Assembly (NCBI RefSeq): GCF_900106745.1
Contig: NZ_FNNV01000001.1
Span: forward strand, 310,001 to 374,000
Direction of reading: 5' to 3'
DNA: 64,000 nt
Source: Paenibacillus sp. CF384
GTDB taxonomy: Bacteria; Bacillota; Bacilli; Paenibacillales; Paenibacillaceae
Shown: one piece after another, positions 34,595 through 42,921 of the stretch
How the letters are laid out: every line of letters begins with the position of its first letter
Numbering within the stretch: the first letter of the stretch is position 1
The notes under the pieces: generated by a model
The model's database searches: none
Told to the model about the DNA's origin: nothing
Seen by the model: only the letters and a program-made list of their open reading frames with translations
Program-made: the position numbers and the translations under genes

Positions 34595-34957
34595 TCATCC
34601 TCTCCTGCGGATCATATCCGTTAATTGTTCGATCGTAATCCCAAGCTTCTCTGCTTCTTGAATCATCGTGACGACGTATTGCTCGAAAAATTGCTCTTTC
34701 CGCTTCTCCATCAGCTTCGCTTTAGCGCCGGTTGCGACAAACATGCCAATTCCCCGTTTCTTATATAGAATCTCTTCATCGACAAGCAGATTCACGCCTT
34801 TAGCTGCTGTGGCCGGATTAATACCGTAGAAGGCGGCAAACTGATTCGTCGAAGGCACTTGTGATTCCTCCGGCATTCCGCCTCCTATAATGTCATCCTC
34901 AATTCGTTCTGCAATCTGGACGAATATGGGACGGCTGTCATCGATTTTGATACTCAT
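34595..34957 (-). CDS. GntR-family (YtrA subfamily) regulator
   Basis: A 120-residue short GntR protein. The winged helix covers residues 8-75 (PIFVQIAERIEDDIIGGG, then STNQFAAFYGINPATAAKGVNLL) and is followed by only a short C-terminal dimerisation helix, diagnostic of the YtrA subfamily. It heads an operon with an ABC ATPase and permease. An inverted repeat GTTAGTT...AACTAAC next to its -10 box is the likely autoregulatory operator. Confidence 0.88.
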   Translation of the reverse strand: MSIKIDDSRPIFVQIAERIEDDIIGGGMPEESQVPSTNQFAAFYGINPATAAKGVNLLVDEEILYKKRGIGMFVATGAKAKLMEKRKEQFFEQYVVTMIQEAEKLGITIEQLTDMIRRRG

Positions 34958-34975
34958 CGCTACACCACCACATTG

Positions 34976-34997
34976 GTTAGTTACTCATGCAACTAAC
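34976..34997. promoter_or_regulatory. Candidate YtrA-type operator
   Basis: GTTAGTT, eight bases, AACTAAC: perfect 7-base arms touching the -10 box of the GntR/ABC operon promoter. Confidence 0.65.
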
Positions 34998-35024
34998 TAT
35001 ATAAGCAATGAACTGATTCGTCAA
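34996..35024 (-). promoter_or_regulatory. Sigma-A promoter of the GntR/ABC operon
   Basis: On the minus strand TTGACG (35024-35019), 17 bases, TATAGT (35001-34996). Confidence 0.75.
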
Positions 35025-35133
35025 TAGCACTTTGTTAATTTCCGCTTTCGCCTAGTGCGAACATTCGTTCCAATGCGCGGTTTACTTTGACCCCCTACTG
35101 CTTTAAAATGAGAAATAATGGAGGTGGCTGCGC

Positions 35134-36216
35134 ATGAATATTATCAAAATCAAAGATCGGCAGGAGCTTGACCGCAGAACGCCATCAATGCCCTGGTATA
35201 TCGAGAAATTCATTAACTATAAACTTCCTGACCTCTCGCCCTCTTCGCTGCTTGAATATGTGCGGGATTATGATGCGTTTCTATCCTGGTTGCTCGCAGA
35301 AGGATTGGCTGCCGGACCGACGCTGCGCGATGTAGAGTTGATTGAGCTGGAACGACTGCATATGGACAGTATCGATCATTTCAAAATGTTCCTGGCTACC
35401 CGCCAGCAGCAAGCCAACAGCAGAACGACCATATCCCGCAAGCTTTCCTCCCTTCGCTCGCTCTTTCATTATTTGAGCCAAATTGCCGAGGATGAGCAAT
35501 TCTATCCGCTGTTGAAACGCAACGTGATGGCGAAGGTATCGATCAAACGAACATCGAAACCGAAGGATACTGCAGCTAAGCTCGAAGGCAAGCTGCTGCA
35601 GGAGCAGGAGATTGATGAGTTTATCCGCTACATCAATGAGGATTACGGTATGGAGATCGCCACGAACAAACAAGCCCTTTACTCGTATACGAACAACCGC
35701 ACTCGCGATACTTCTATTGTGAGTCTCATCCTCAACTCCGGACTGCGCGTATCTGAGGTGTTCAATATGAACGTCGACGATATTGACTTAAAGAAGCGGC
35801 TGCTCTACGTGTATCGTAAAGGTAAGAATGATGACACGTTTAAGACGCCTGTTTATTTCCGCCAGGAGGCGATGCGTGACCTTCAGCTGTATATGTCTCA
35901 GCGGGATTCGCAGTACAAAGCACCGAAACGGGAGAAAGCGCTATTCCTCGCCATTCCCAATGGCAAGAAGGAAGGCTCTCGCATGACGAAGCGGGCCATA
36001 CAAGAGATGGTCATCAAATATGCCAAGCGCTTCGGCAAACCGTACCTCTCGGTACATAAACTGCGGCATTCCTTCGCGACCGACTATTATCTGCGCAACG
36101 ACCTGTACAAGACGCAAGAGCAGCTTGGTCATGCCTCACCGGAGACAACACAAATTTACGCTCACCTAACGGACAAAACGATGGCCGAAGCCATCGACCG
36201 ACCGAAGGAAGCATAA
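35134..36216 (+). CDS. xerS: Tyrosine recombinase XerS-like
   Basis: A 360-residue tyrosine recombinase. The N-terminal SAM-like domain (residues 15-130) starts MPWYIEKFINYKLPDLSPSS, which I associate with XerS. The catalytic set is Arg in LNSGLRVSEV, Lys in YRKGKND, HxxR in VHKLRHSFA, His in LGHASPETT and the nucleophile Tyr in QIYAHL. Length and N-terminus match chromosomal XerS rather than a phage integrase. No att or tRNA target is nearby, supporting a housekeeping chromosome-dimer-resolution or dif-related role. RBS GGAGGTGG; terminator at 36218. Confidence 0.85.
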   Translation: MNIIKIKDRQELDRRTPSMPWYIEKFINYKLPDLSPSSLLEYVRDYDAFLSWLLAEGLAAGPTLRDVELIELERLHMDSIDHFKMFLATRQQQANSRTTISRKLSSLRSLFHYLSQIAEDEQFYPLLKRNVMAKVSIKRTSKPKDTAAKLEGKLLQEQEIDEFIRYINEDYGMEIATNKQALYSYTNNRTRDTSIVSLILNSGLRVSEVFNMNVDDIDLKKRLLYVYRKGKNDDTFKTPVYFRQEAMRDLQLYMSQRDSQYKAPKREKALFLAIPNGKKEGSRMTKRAIQEMVIKYAKRFGKPYLSVHKLRHSFATDYYLRNDLYKTQEQLGHASPETTQIYAHLTDKTMAEAIDRPKEA

Positions 36217-36217
36217 G

Positions 36218-36249
36218 GAAAGCCCCATACCGGGTTGGTATGGGGCTTT
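36218..36249 (+). terminator. Intrinsic terminator of xerS
   Basis: AAAGCCCCATACC-GGGTT-GGTATGGGGCTTT, a thirteen-pair stem. Confidence 0.9.
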
Positions 36250-36353
36250 ACGTTTGAGCACTTGAGAGTTGGGTTTTCCTACTCTCAGCATCTGTTGCGC
36301 GTGGGCACACTGAAAATTGATTGATGAAGTATTGGCTGAGACAAACTCAGGAA

Positions 36354-36803
36354 CTACAAGATTTTCATGTATATATCGGTTTCAAGCTTCGCCGGGTCGT
36401 CCGACCAGTGTCCGTATAGTTCGACCAGCGGCCTGGACGCTATCTTACCGAGAGCTTGAAGCTCTGCATGAATCGCGTCATAGGCTTCGCCCAAGCGGTC
36501 ATAGGGGCCGACATGCTTGTAATAGGCATGCTCATGAAGAGTTACGGTCAACGACTCTAAGCCATGATGAATCTCTGAAGCCTTTTGCTCAAGCTCTACG
36601 CCTGCAAATACGCGACCGCCTTGCTCATACACTACATGATTGATTCCTAGATGGGGCAGTTTGAGCTTCTGAATGACGCTCCACAATTTATCCATCAGCT
36701 CCCGAACATCATGACTGTATGGAGTGCCTTCCTTATGCACCTTCGAGAAACCATATAAACTGAAATTCGTTGGTTCCTTCACGATTACTACATGTCTCGT
36801 CAT
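36354..36803 (-). CDS. GyrI-like small-molecule-binding (AraC effector-binding) domain protein
   Basis: A 149-residue stand-alone GyrI-like/SOUL-type domain: FSLYGFSKVHKEGT at the start, GVELEQKASEIHHGLESLTV in the middle, and the family's YYKHVGPYDRLGEAYDAIHAEL. No HTH is attached, so it is not itself a regulator; such proteins bind or hydrolyse small hydrophobic molecules or sequester toxins. RBS GGAGG nine bases before ATG. It is convergent to xerS and 58 bases downstream of the proS stop on the same strand, so read-through from proS is possible. Confidence 0.78.
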   Translation of the reverse strand: MTRHVVIVKEPTNFSLYGFSKVHKEGTPYSHDVRELMDKLWSVIQKLKLPHLGINHVVYEQGGRVFAGVELEQKASEIHHGLESLTVTLHEHAYYKHVGPYDRLGEAYDAIHAELQALGKIASRPLVELYGHWSDDPAKLETDIYMKIL

Positions 36804-36861
36804 CCACCAAAACCTCCATTCATCGGGATGTCATTCAATCAGCGCCAATAATGCTGAACAT

Positions 36862-38610
36862 TCAATTCGTCCTGCCCATCGTACTCTGTACAGCTGCAAG
36901 AACATCTTCAATATCCATACGATCAGCCGCTCCACTCGCACTCCGCAGCTTCCATTCCACCTGACCTTCAGCAACGCCTTTACCTACCACAATTCGGATT
37001 GGAATGCCGATTAGATCGCTGTCTTTGAGCTTCACGCCTAATCGCTCATCGCGATCATCCAACAGCACGTCGATACCTGCAGTTTGTAATTGTGCATACA
37101 GCTGTTCAGCTGCTTCCATTTGCATCGTATCCTGCGTAGATACTGGAATAAGATGTACGTCATACGGCGCAACAGCGGTTGGCCATATCATGCCATTCTC
37201 GTCATGATGCTGCTCAATAATGGCCGAAAGCAACCGCGAAATGCCGATTCCGTAACAGCCCATAATGATTGGCTTCGTCTCACCGCTGGAATCCACGAAC
37301 TGCGCGCCGAGCTTCTCGCTGTACTTGGTCCCAAGCTTGAACACATGACCAATCTCGATCCCGCGGATCGTACGCAACTCACCGTGCTCGCAGCTAGGAC
37401 AATGATCGCCAACCTCCACATTACGGAAATCACCGGTCCGCTCTAGCGAGAAATCTCTCCCCGGCACAACATGACGAACATGATAGTCCGTAACATTAGC
37501 ACCGGCGATTCCCACCTTCATCTGCGCAACTTCCAAATCAACCAGCAGCGGAATCGCAAGTCCAATTGGTCCAGCGAATCCGGTACCTGCACCGGTAACA
37601 CGGCTGACCGTATCCGTATCAGCAAGCGTAAGCGTTACAGCTTGGAGGGCATTGAGCACTTTCGTTTCGTTAATGCTATGGTCACCGCGCACAAGTATTG
37701 CGACTGGTTTACCATCAGCTAAATAAATAAGCGTCTTAATCAGTTCATCATGACCGATGCCGAGTCCTGTAACCAGCTCGTCAATCGTTCTCATTCCAGG
37801 GGTGTGGAATTGTTCCGTCGCCGCTTGTAATCCATCTGCAGCCTGATCCCTAGTTAACCGACTGTTGTCCGCATCGACCAAAGCAGCTTCAAGACTTTGC
37901 GCTTTCTCCATGTTCGCCGCATAATCGCAGGTGCCGCAAATCACCACATCATCCTCGCCGGATTCAGCAATCGCCATGAATTCATGCGTCCCCCCTTCTC
38001 CGCCAATGGCCCCCGCATCCGCCTGGACAGCACGGAATTCGAGCCCGCAACGCTCGAATATGCGATGATATGCCTCGTACATCGCTTGATATGTGCGATC
38101 CAGTCCCTCCCATTCGCTGTCGAACGAATAAGCATCCTTCATGACGAACTCTCTGCACCGGAGCAAACCAAAGCGTGGTCGACGTTCATCGCGGAACTTC
38201 GTTTGCAGCTGGAACAGCGTGACAGGCAGCTTCCGATAAGTCGAGATCTCCTGACCGACAAGCTGCGTAATGACTTCTTCATGCGTAGGACCGAGCACGA
38301 ATTCGCGACCGTTACGGTCCTGCAGCCGAACCAGCTCCGGTCCATAAACATCATATCTTCCGGATTGCTGCCATAGATCAGCTGGCTGGAAAGCAGGCAG
38401 CAGCACCTCCTGCGCTCCGGTCTGTTCCATTTCATGCCGAACAATAGCTTCTACCTTTCGCAGCACGCGGCGCCCCAATGGCAAGAACGAATAAACGCCT
38501 GCGGAGAGCTGACGAATAAATCCGCCTTTGACCAGCCACTTATGGCTCACGGCTTCTGCATCTGCTGGAACCTCCCTCAGCGTTGGGAGAAATACGGATT
38601 TCTGTTTCAT
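36862..38610 (-). CDS. proS: Prolyl-tRNA synthetase
   Basis: About 582 residues, bacterial-type ProS with the editing insertion. Class II motif 1 region SAGVYSFLPLGRRVLRKVE, motif 2 FRDERRPRFGLLRCREFVMK, a YbaK-like editing domain around residues 250-400 (LADGKPVAILVRGDHSINETK) and motif 3 MGCYGIGISRLLSA. The C-terminal anticodon-binding domain ends KLRSASGAADRMDIEDV. The frame is open to 38700, but ATG 38610 follows AAAGGGTG and starts the conserved MKQKSVFLPTLRE. Expression is controlled by the T-box leader at 38640-38905. Confidence 0.95.
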   Translation of the reverse strand: MKQKSVFLPTLREVPADAEAVSHKWLVKGGFIRQLSAGVYSFLPLGRRVLRKVEAIVRHEMEQTGAQEVLLPAFQPADLWQQSGRYDVYGPELVRLQDRNGREFVLGPTHEEVITQLVGQEISTYRKLPVTLFQLQTKFRDERRPRFGLLRCREFVMKDAYSFDSEWEGLDRTYQAMYEAYHRIFERCGLEFRAVQADAGAIGGEGGTHEFMAIAESGEDDVVICGTCDYAANMEKAQSLEAALVDADNSRLTRDQAADGLQAATEQFHTPGMRTIDELVTGLGIGHDELIKTLIYLADGKPVAILVRGDHSINETKVLNALQAVTLTLADTDTVSRVTGAGTGFAGPIGLAIPLLVDLEVAQMKVGIAGANVTDYHVRHVVPGRDFSLERTGDFRNVEVGDHCPSCEHGELRTIRGIEIGHVFKLGTKYSEKLGAQFVDSSGETKPIIMGCYGIGISRLLSAIIEQHHDENGMIWPTAVAPYDVHLIPVSTQDTMQMEAAEQLYAQLQTAGIDVLLDDRDERLGVKLKDSDLIGIPIRIVVGKGVAEGQVEWKLRSASGAADRMDIEDVLAAVQSTMGRTN

Positions 38611-38639
38611 TGTGAACACCCTTTCCCTATAAATCAAAA

Positions 38640-38905
38640 TACAAAAAACACGCACCCATCCCTGGTTAAGGGACGAGTGCGTGCTCGTGGTACCACCCAA
38701 AATTCAGCCGTCCGGCAGACGGCTCTCTTGTACGGATAACGGGGCGATCCCGGCTGCAAATACGGAAAGCTAGGTTCCTTGCAGCGACTACAAGGCTGGG
38801 CAGCGCTTGGATCTGCGGGAAGCCTCTCAGCCGGCGGGCTCCCTCTCTGGGCACAGAATAACAAGCATGCATTTCCTTGATCACGGTCGTTCGATTTAAT
38901 GTGAT
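38640..38905 (-). promoter_or_regulatory. T-box leader controlling proS (specifier CCU, Pro)
   Basis: On the minus strand: Stem I elements AGAGAGGGAGCC and GGCTGAGAGGC, a specifier loop context GGAA-CCT-AG giving proline codon CCU, the T-box core GGGTGGTACCACG at about 38699-38687, then a terminator hairpin (CACGCACTCGTCCC... GGGATGGGTGCGTG) with a T6 tail at about 38640-38684. Uncharged tRNA-Pro should pair with the core and prevent termination. TTGACT near 38938 is a possible -35. Confidence 0.9.
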
Positions 38906-38993
38906 TCTAAAGGTACAACAACTTAACCGGCAAGTCAACAGGCTAACAAGAATAGGCTAGTACTAGAACGATGAAGAAAGCAGGTGGATCAGC

Positions 38994-39908
38994 TTGCTCG
39001 ATCTAGACCCTACTAAACGACATTATCGCCATTTGGAACGGATGCCTATTCAGCTAGAGATCGGTGCCTTACACGTCGACGTGATCAAGATTAACTATGT
39101 ACCTCCCGGTCCGGGCTGGCATGTACCCGAGCATAAGCATTCCTCTTATGAATTTCACTTCATCACATCGGGTAAAGGGCATATCTGTATGGATCAGATC
39201 CCCTTCCATGTCGAGACGAACCAGTTTTACTTGACCGGTCCTGAAATCATCCATGCACAGTACTCGGATCAGCATGAGCCGATGGCTGAATTGTGCCTGC
39301 AATGCCAATTTACGTTGAAGAAAAACGCGGATCGTCATCACTTCGAAGAAGCAAAGCAGCTGCTCGATATTTTCAACACACCAGTTTACAGCAGTATCCC
39401 TGACGTACTAGGCGCAATTCCACAGTTCATGTCTTGTGCCGAAGAAGCAAATCATCAATTCGCAGGCTATTATGCAGCCATTCAAAGCCGGCTTGCCGGC
39501 GTCATTATTTCCACTGCCAGAATGCTTGCAGGCGAAGACGAACAGATGGCTAACTATTCCGTCCCTGCCAAACGCGAAGGTTATGAAGTCATCCTGGAAA
39601 CAATTCTGTTCCTAGAAGATAATTATCAGAACCCGATAACGCTCGAGCAAGTCGCCGATCATGTACATTTCAGCCCACGGCATCTCGGCCGGATGTTCAA
39701 GCTTGTCACTGACAAAACGATGAATCGATACCTCACCGAAATCCGATTAAACCGCGCTTTGCACCTGCTCCGACAGTCCGACTACTCCTTGGATCGAATC
39801 GCTCAAGAAATTGGATTCGCCAATGGAAGCTACCTAAGTCAACTGTTCCGGCGTGTCTATGGTCATCCTCCAAGTGAGCAGCGCACAAGCACCTCCACGA
39901 ACATCTAA
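38994..39908 (+). CDS. AraC-family transcriptional regulator
   Basis: A 304-residue regulator with an N-terminal cupin sensor (WHVPEHKHSSYEFHFITSGKG at about 37-57) and a C-terminal double HTH (ITLEQVADHVHFSPRHLGRM..., YSLDRIAQEIGFANGSYLSQ then LFRRVYGHPP). The start is TTG 38994, nine bases after AGGTGG; the next Met lacks an RBS. It is followed 200 bases later by a secreted glycoside hydrolase that it may control, as AraC proteins commonly regulate sugar genes; no site was identified. Confidence 0.88.
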   Translation: MLDLDPTKRHYRHLERMPIQLEIGALHVDVIKINYVPPGPGWHVPEHKHSSYEFHFITSGKGHICMDQIPFHVETNQFYLTGPEIIHAQYSDQHEPMAELCLQCQFTLKKNADRHHFEEAKQLLDIFNTPVYSSIPDVLGAIPQFMSCAEEANHQFAGYYAAIQSRLAGVIISTARMLAGEDEQMANYSVPAKREGYEVILETILFLEDNYQNPITLEQVADHVHFSPRHLGRMFKLVTDKTMNRYLTEIRLNRALHLLRQSDYSLDRIAQEIGFANGSYLSQLFRRVYGHPPSEQRTSTSTNI

Positions 39909-40112
39909 CACTTCGTTTCGTCCCAAAATTATAAGCAATTTGTCGTCATCACCGCGAAGATCTACCTCTTGCAGGAACAACTTCGCCTTTTACATCTCAC
40001 ATGCGCCCCAAAATCTTCCACTTCACGAGGTCCGGAATGTAGAGGAGGGATCTCCTAGCAGGCCGCATACCATGATAGTGAAAGCGATTTCAACCTTAAA
40101 GGAGGTTTCGTG

Positions 40113-41594
40113 ATGAACCGAGTATCGAAATGGGTGGCTGCTCTGATGACGGCTGCCCTTCTATTCACTGGTTTTAATTTTATAGGAGTCCGCGAAGCAG
40201 CAGCTGCGGGTCCACAAGGGATTCAGTTCGGCCGCCCCATCGACGATTCCGGGAATATTCTGATTACGAATCAAGTTGCGCAGGCACTAGCCGACAGCGG
40301 AGCGGGATTTGTCCGGCTTAACTTCCGCCTCGGACCTTACACCTCGGATACTGCGGCATTTTACAGCACCTATGATACGATTGTGAATAGGCTGCGAAGC
40401 AAAGGACTTCAAGTCATCGGTCTGATTTCAAACGAATCCTGGCCAGGCACACAGTCGGATTGGACGGACAATAATGCAGAGAATACGCCCGGAGGGGACG
40501 GCTACAACAGCTTTATCGACCAATTCGGGTACTTAGCCGGGCGAATGGCAGGCCATTACGACGGCGTCATCAAATATTGGGAAGTATGGAATGAGCCGAA
40601 CTGCTGGGGCTCGAACCCGTCTCCGGGCGTCTACACCGGATGCTCGTTCATCTATCCATCGAATTTTGCCGCAATGTTGGGTCACGTGTACACGCAGATG
40701 AAATACTATAACAACTACGATGTGGAAGTCATCAGCGGCGGAATCTTCGGACACGATATTGCAGGTTACTCTTCCGGCGGCTCAGGTGCCGACTATCTTA
40801 GTGATACGTATGCTGAAGGTACGACCGTAGGGAGCTGGAATTGGATTCAATCCAACGCAGGGTCCTATCCTCTCGATCATATCGGACAGCATATCTATAT
40901 CGATCAAGGCGGCGGCGTATCCACCACGCAGCTGAACAATTACATCAACTACGTACACAGTGCATATGCAGCCTATGAAGGATCAGGTACGACCAAGAAA
41001 ATCTTCATGACAGAGATCGGCTGGACGACAGATGCCGTCAGCGAAGCCGTGCAAGCCTCCAATATTACGGCTGCTTACAACGTCATGAAAGCATCCCCGT
41101 ATATACAGAGCGGCGTGTGGTTCTACCTCCAAGATGAGCCATCGCTGAGCTATGGGATATTCAAATCCAGCGGACTCGGTTCTTCAGATAAGAAAACAGG
41201 CTGGACTAATTTCCGTAATGCTACGGCTTATGAAGGCAAATTGTCTGGTGGCACAACAAATACGAACATCCTCAATTATTTCAACAGCCACGGCGGGATG
41301 GCTACGAACGGGTCCCCTTATGACAATGGTGGCAGCGCGTATGTTCATTATTGGGACTATGGCTATGTGCAGGATTTTGATGGCGGAAGCATCGGACCTA
41401 GCGCCATTATGACATCTGGCAGCGGGACGTTCCAAGTCCGTAACGGTTTCTGGCAAACGTACCTTCAAGGCACTAACCATACCTACCTCCAATTTCCTTC
41501 CAGTGATGAATTTCCATATGGATCCGGTACGAGGCAAAACTTCCAAGGCGGCTACATGACATGGGATCCTACGAATGGTATCCAGGTGTTCTAG
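40113..41594 (+). CDS. Secreted glycoside hydrolase (clan GH-A) with LGFP-like C-terminal repeats
   Basis: About 493 residues. The signal peptide is 1-33 (WVAALMTAALLFTGFNF, REAAAA). The TIM-barrel domain (about 35-370) has the acid/base Glu in KYWEVWNEPN and the nucleophile Glu in KIFMTEIGW, the clan GH-A spacing; the overall look is GH39/GH5-like. The C-terminal part (about 395-493) contains LGFP-type repeats (GGMATNGSPYDNGGSAYVHY, GGYMTWDPTNGIQVF), usually wall-associating. ATG 40113 is eight bases after AAAGGAGG; GTG 40110 is too close. The polysaccharide substrate is not readable. Confidence 0.82.
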   Translation: MNRVSKWVAALMTAALLFTGFNFIGVREAAAAGPQGIQFGRPIDDSGNILITNQVAQALADSGAGFVRLNFRLGPYTSDTAAFYSTYDTIVNRLRSKGLQVIGLISNESWPGTQSDWTDNNAENTPGGDGYNSFIDQFGYLAGRMAGHYDGVIKYWEVWNEPNCWGSNPSPGVYTGCSFIYPSNFAAMLGHVYTQMKYYNNYDVEVISGGIFGHDIAGYSSGGSGADYLSDTYAEGTTVGSWNWIQSNAGSYPLDHIGQHIYIDQGGGVSTTQLNNYINYVHSAYAAYEGSGTTKKIFMTEIGWTTDAVSEAVQASNITAAYNVMKASPYIQSGVWFYLQDEPSLSYGIFKSSGLGSSDKKTGWTNFRNATAYEGKLSGGTTNTNILNYFNSHGGMATNGSPYDNGGSAYVHYWDYGYVQDFDGGSIGPSAIMTSGSGTFQVRNGFWQTYLQGTNHTYLQFPSSDEFPYGSGTRQNFQGGYMTWDPTNGIQVF

Positions 41595-41603
41595 GAGATG
41601 ACA

Positions 41604-41630
41604 AAAGGAGAGGCCGGCGGCCTCTCCTTT
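41604..41630 (+). terminator. Intrinsic terminator of the glycoside hydrolase gene
   Basis: AAAGGAGAGGCC-GGC-GGCCTCTCCTTT followed by ATCTTAT. Confidence 0.8.
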
Positions 41631-41706
41631 ATCTTATACACAATATGACATTCAAATCATTTGGTTTACATAATTATATTTATGTCACCCATATTCGAAC
41701 AATCAA

Positions 41707-42906
41707 TCAAACATTAACAAATAATGCCGTTACATACATAATCAGTATCCCCACAAACAAACTGCCCAAATTGCTCCAAGACACGACTGCTCGATTGCTC
41801 TTTCCAGCCTCTCTGACCACCATCTTACTGATCACGTAAATGACCTGCAGAATCGCACCTGCGCCAATGCCGAAGAACAAAGCGGCGAAGGCTTCATTGA
41901 AAATGAATCCCCCTGTCCACGTTCCGATAATCGCCGGCCCCCCACCGAGGAAAGCCAAACCGACGAAAGTGCGCCAAGTTGGGCGTTCTTGCAAAAGCGG
42001 AGCGGCAATACCGACGCCTTCCGTGATGTTGTGAAGCGTAAATCCGATAATGAGGAAGGTGCCGAGTGCCGCTTCGCCGGCTGCGAAAGCAGCACCGATG
42101 GCAAGACCTTCGCCGAGATTATGGAGACCAATACCCCCGGCAATCTTATATGCAACCTGCTTGCCGCTAACCGCACCTTTTCGCTCGTTGGCCTGATCGA
42201 TGGCAACGAGGAACAAGAAACTGAGAAGCGCGCCGAACCAAACGAGCCCGTTGCCTTGGAAGATGCCGGCTGCTTCTGCCCCTAACTCAAATCCTTCTTC
42301 GAACGTATCAATGACAAGGAAGAACAGCAAACCAACCGTTAGAGCCAGCACAGCCTGCATGCCACGCTGCGAGAATCGTCGTAAGAAGGGGAACCAGAGC
42401 AACCCTAACCCTACGGGAACAACACCTACATAGAACCCGATCAAGGCAAACTGGGCTACACGAGTGACATCCGGCACCGGCGTCAACGCGGCAACTGGCA
42501 CCTCACCTGCGAATATCAGTCCGTTCGTCGTAATCAGTTTAATCTCATAAGGATCTCCCTCAACCCAGCCGTACGGAATGAAAATTTCGGTTTGCTCGAG
42601 TCGTCCGACCGTATCGCTGGGAAGAAAATCAGCATTCCAGAATGCATCGTTCACCAGTACCTGTGCGATTGTGACTTTCTCCGGCCCGGTGTTCAGCACG
42701 TGCAGCGTAAAACCTTCATGCGTAAGGACAATCTTCTGAACGTTAAGCGCTTCGATCGGCGCGACAGGCTCATCCTTAATGCCAGTTCCTAGATTGGAAA
42801 TTAAGTAGATGATCAGAATAAGCAGAGCGAGCGGTGCGCCTCCCCATATCCAGAGCAGCTTACTTCTAGGCTTTTGTTTCTTAGACTCCACGACTTCGAT
42901 CTCCAT
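41707..42906 (-). CDS. ZIP-family metal transporter with N-terminal extracytoplasmic beta domain
   Basis: A 399-residue protein. One membrane segment at about 18-42 is followed by a beta-rich extracytoplasmic domain of about 105 residues (VQKIVLTHEGFTLHVLNTGP then FIPYGWVEGDPYEIKLITTNG), then an eight-segment ZIP core. Metal-binding helices contain GLHNLGEGLAIGAAF and TLHNITEGVGIAAP, the ZIP H-N-x-x-E-G signatures. It is encoded 15 bases after a multicopper oxidase gene on the same strand, so oxidation and transport of a metal ion may be linked. The extra N-terminal domain is absent from ordinary ZIP proteins and may dock the oxidase. Confidence 0.85.
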   Translation of the reverse strand: MEIEVVESKKQKPRSKLLWIWGGAPLALLILIIYLISNLGTGIKDEPVAPIEALNVQKIVLTHEGFTLHVLNTGPEKVTIAQVLVNDAFWNADFLPSDTVGRLEQTEIFIPYGWVEGDPYEIKLITTNGLIFAGEVPVAALTPVPDVTRVAQFALIGFYVGVVPVGLGLLWFPFLRRFSQRGMQAVLALTVGLLFFLVIDTFEEGFELGAEAAGIFQGNGLVWFGALLSFLFLVAIDQANERKGAVSGKQVAYKIAGGIGLHNLGEGLAIGAAFAAGEAALGTFLIIGFTLHNITEGVGIAAPLLQERPTWRTFVGLAFLGGGPAIIGTWTGGFIFNEAFAALFFGIGAGAILQVIYVISKMVVREAGKSNRAVVSWSNLGSLFVGILIMYVTALFVNV

Positions 42907-42921
42907 GTAAATCCCTCCTCC

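Noticed and set aside
35134-36216. Tyrosine recombinase as sign of a prophage or integrative element
   Set aside because: No tRNA, att repeat, excisionase or phage genes nearby; the N-terminus and length fit chromosomal XerS.
37897-38376. 159-codon plus-strand frame opposite proS
   Set aside because: proS is certain on the other strand; the frame is a shadow.
38640-38739. Short reading frames in the proS leader
   Set aside because: The region is a T-box RNA; the frames have no RBS and overlap conserved RNA elements.
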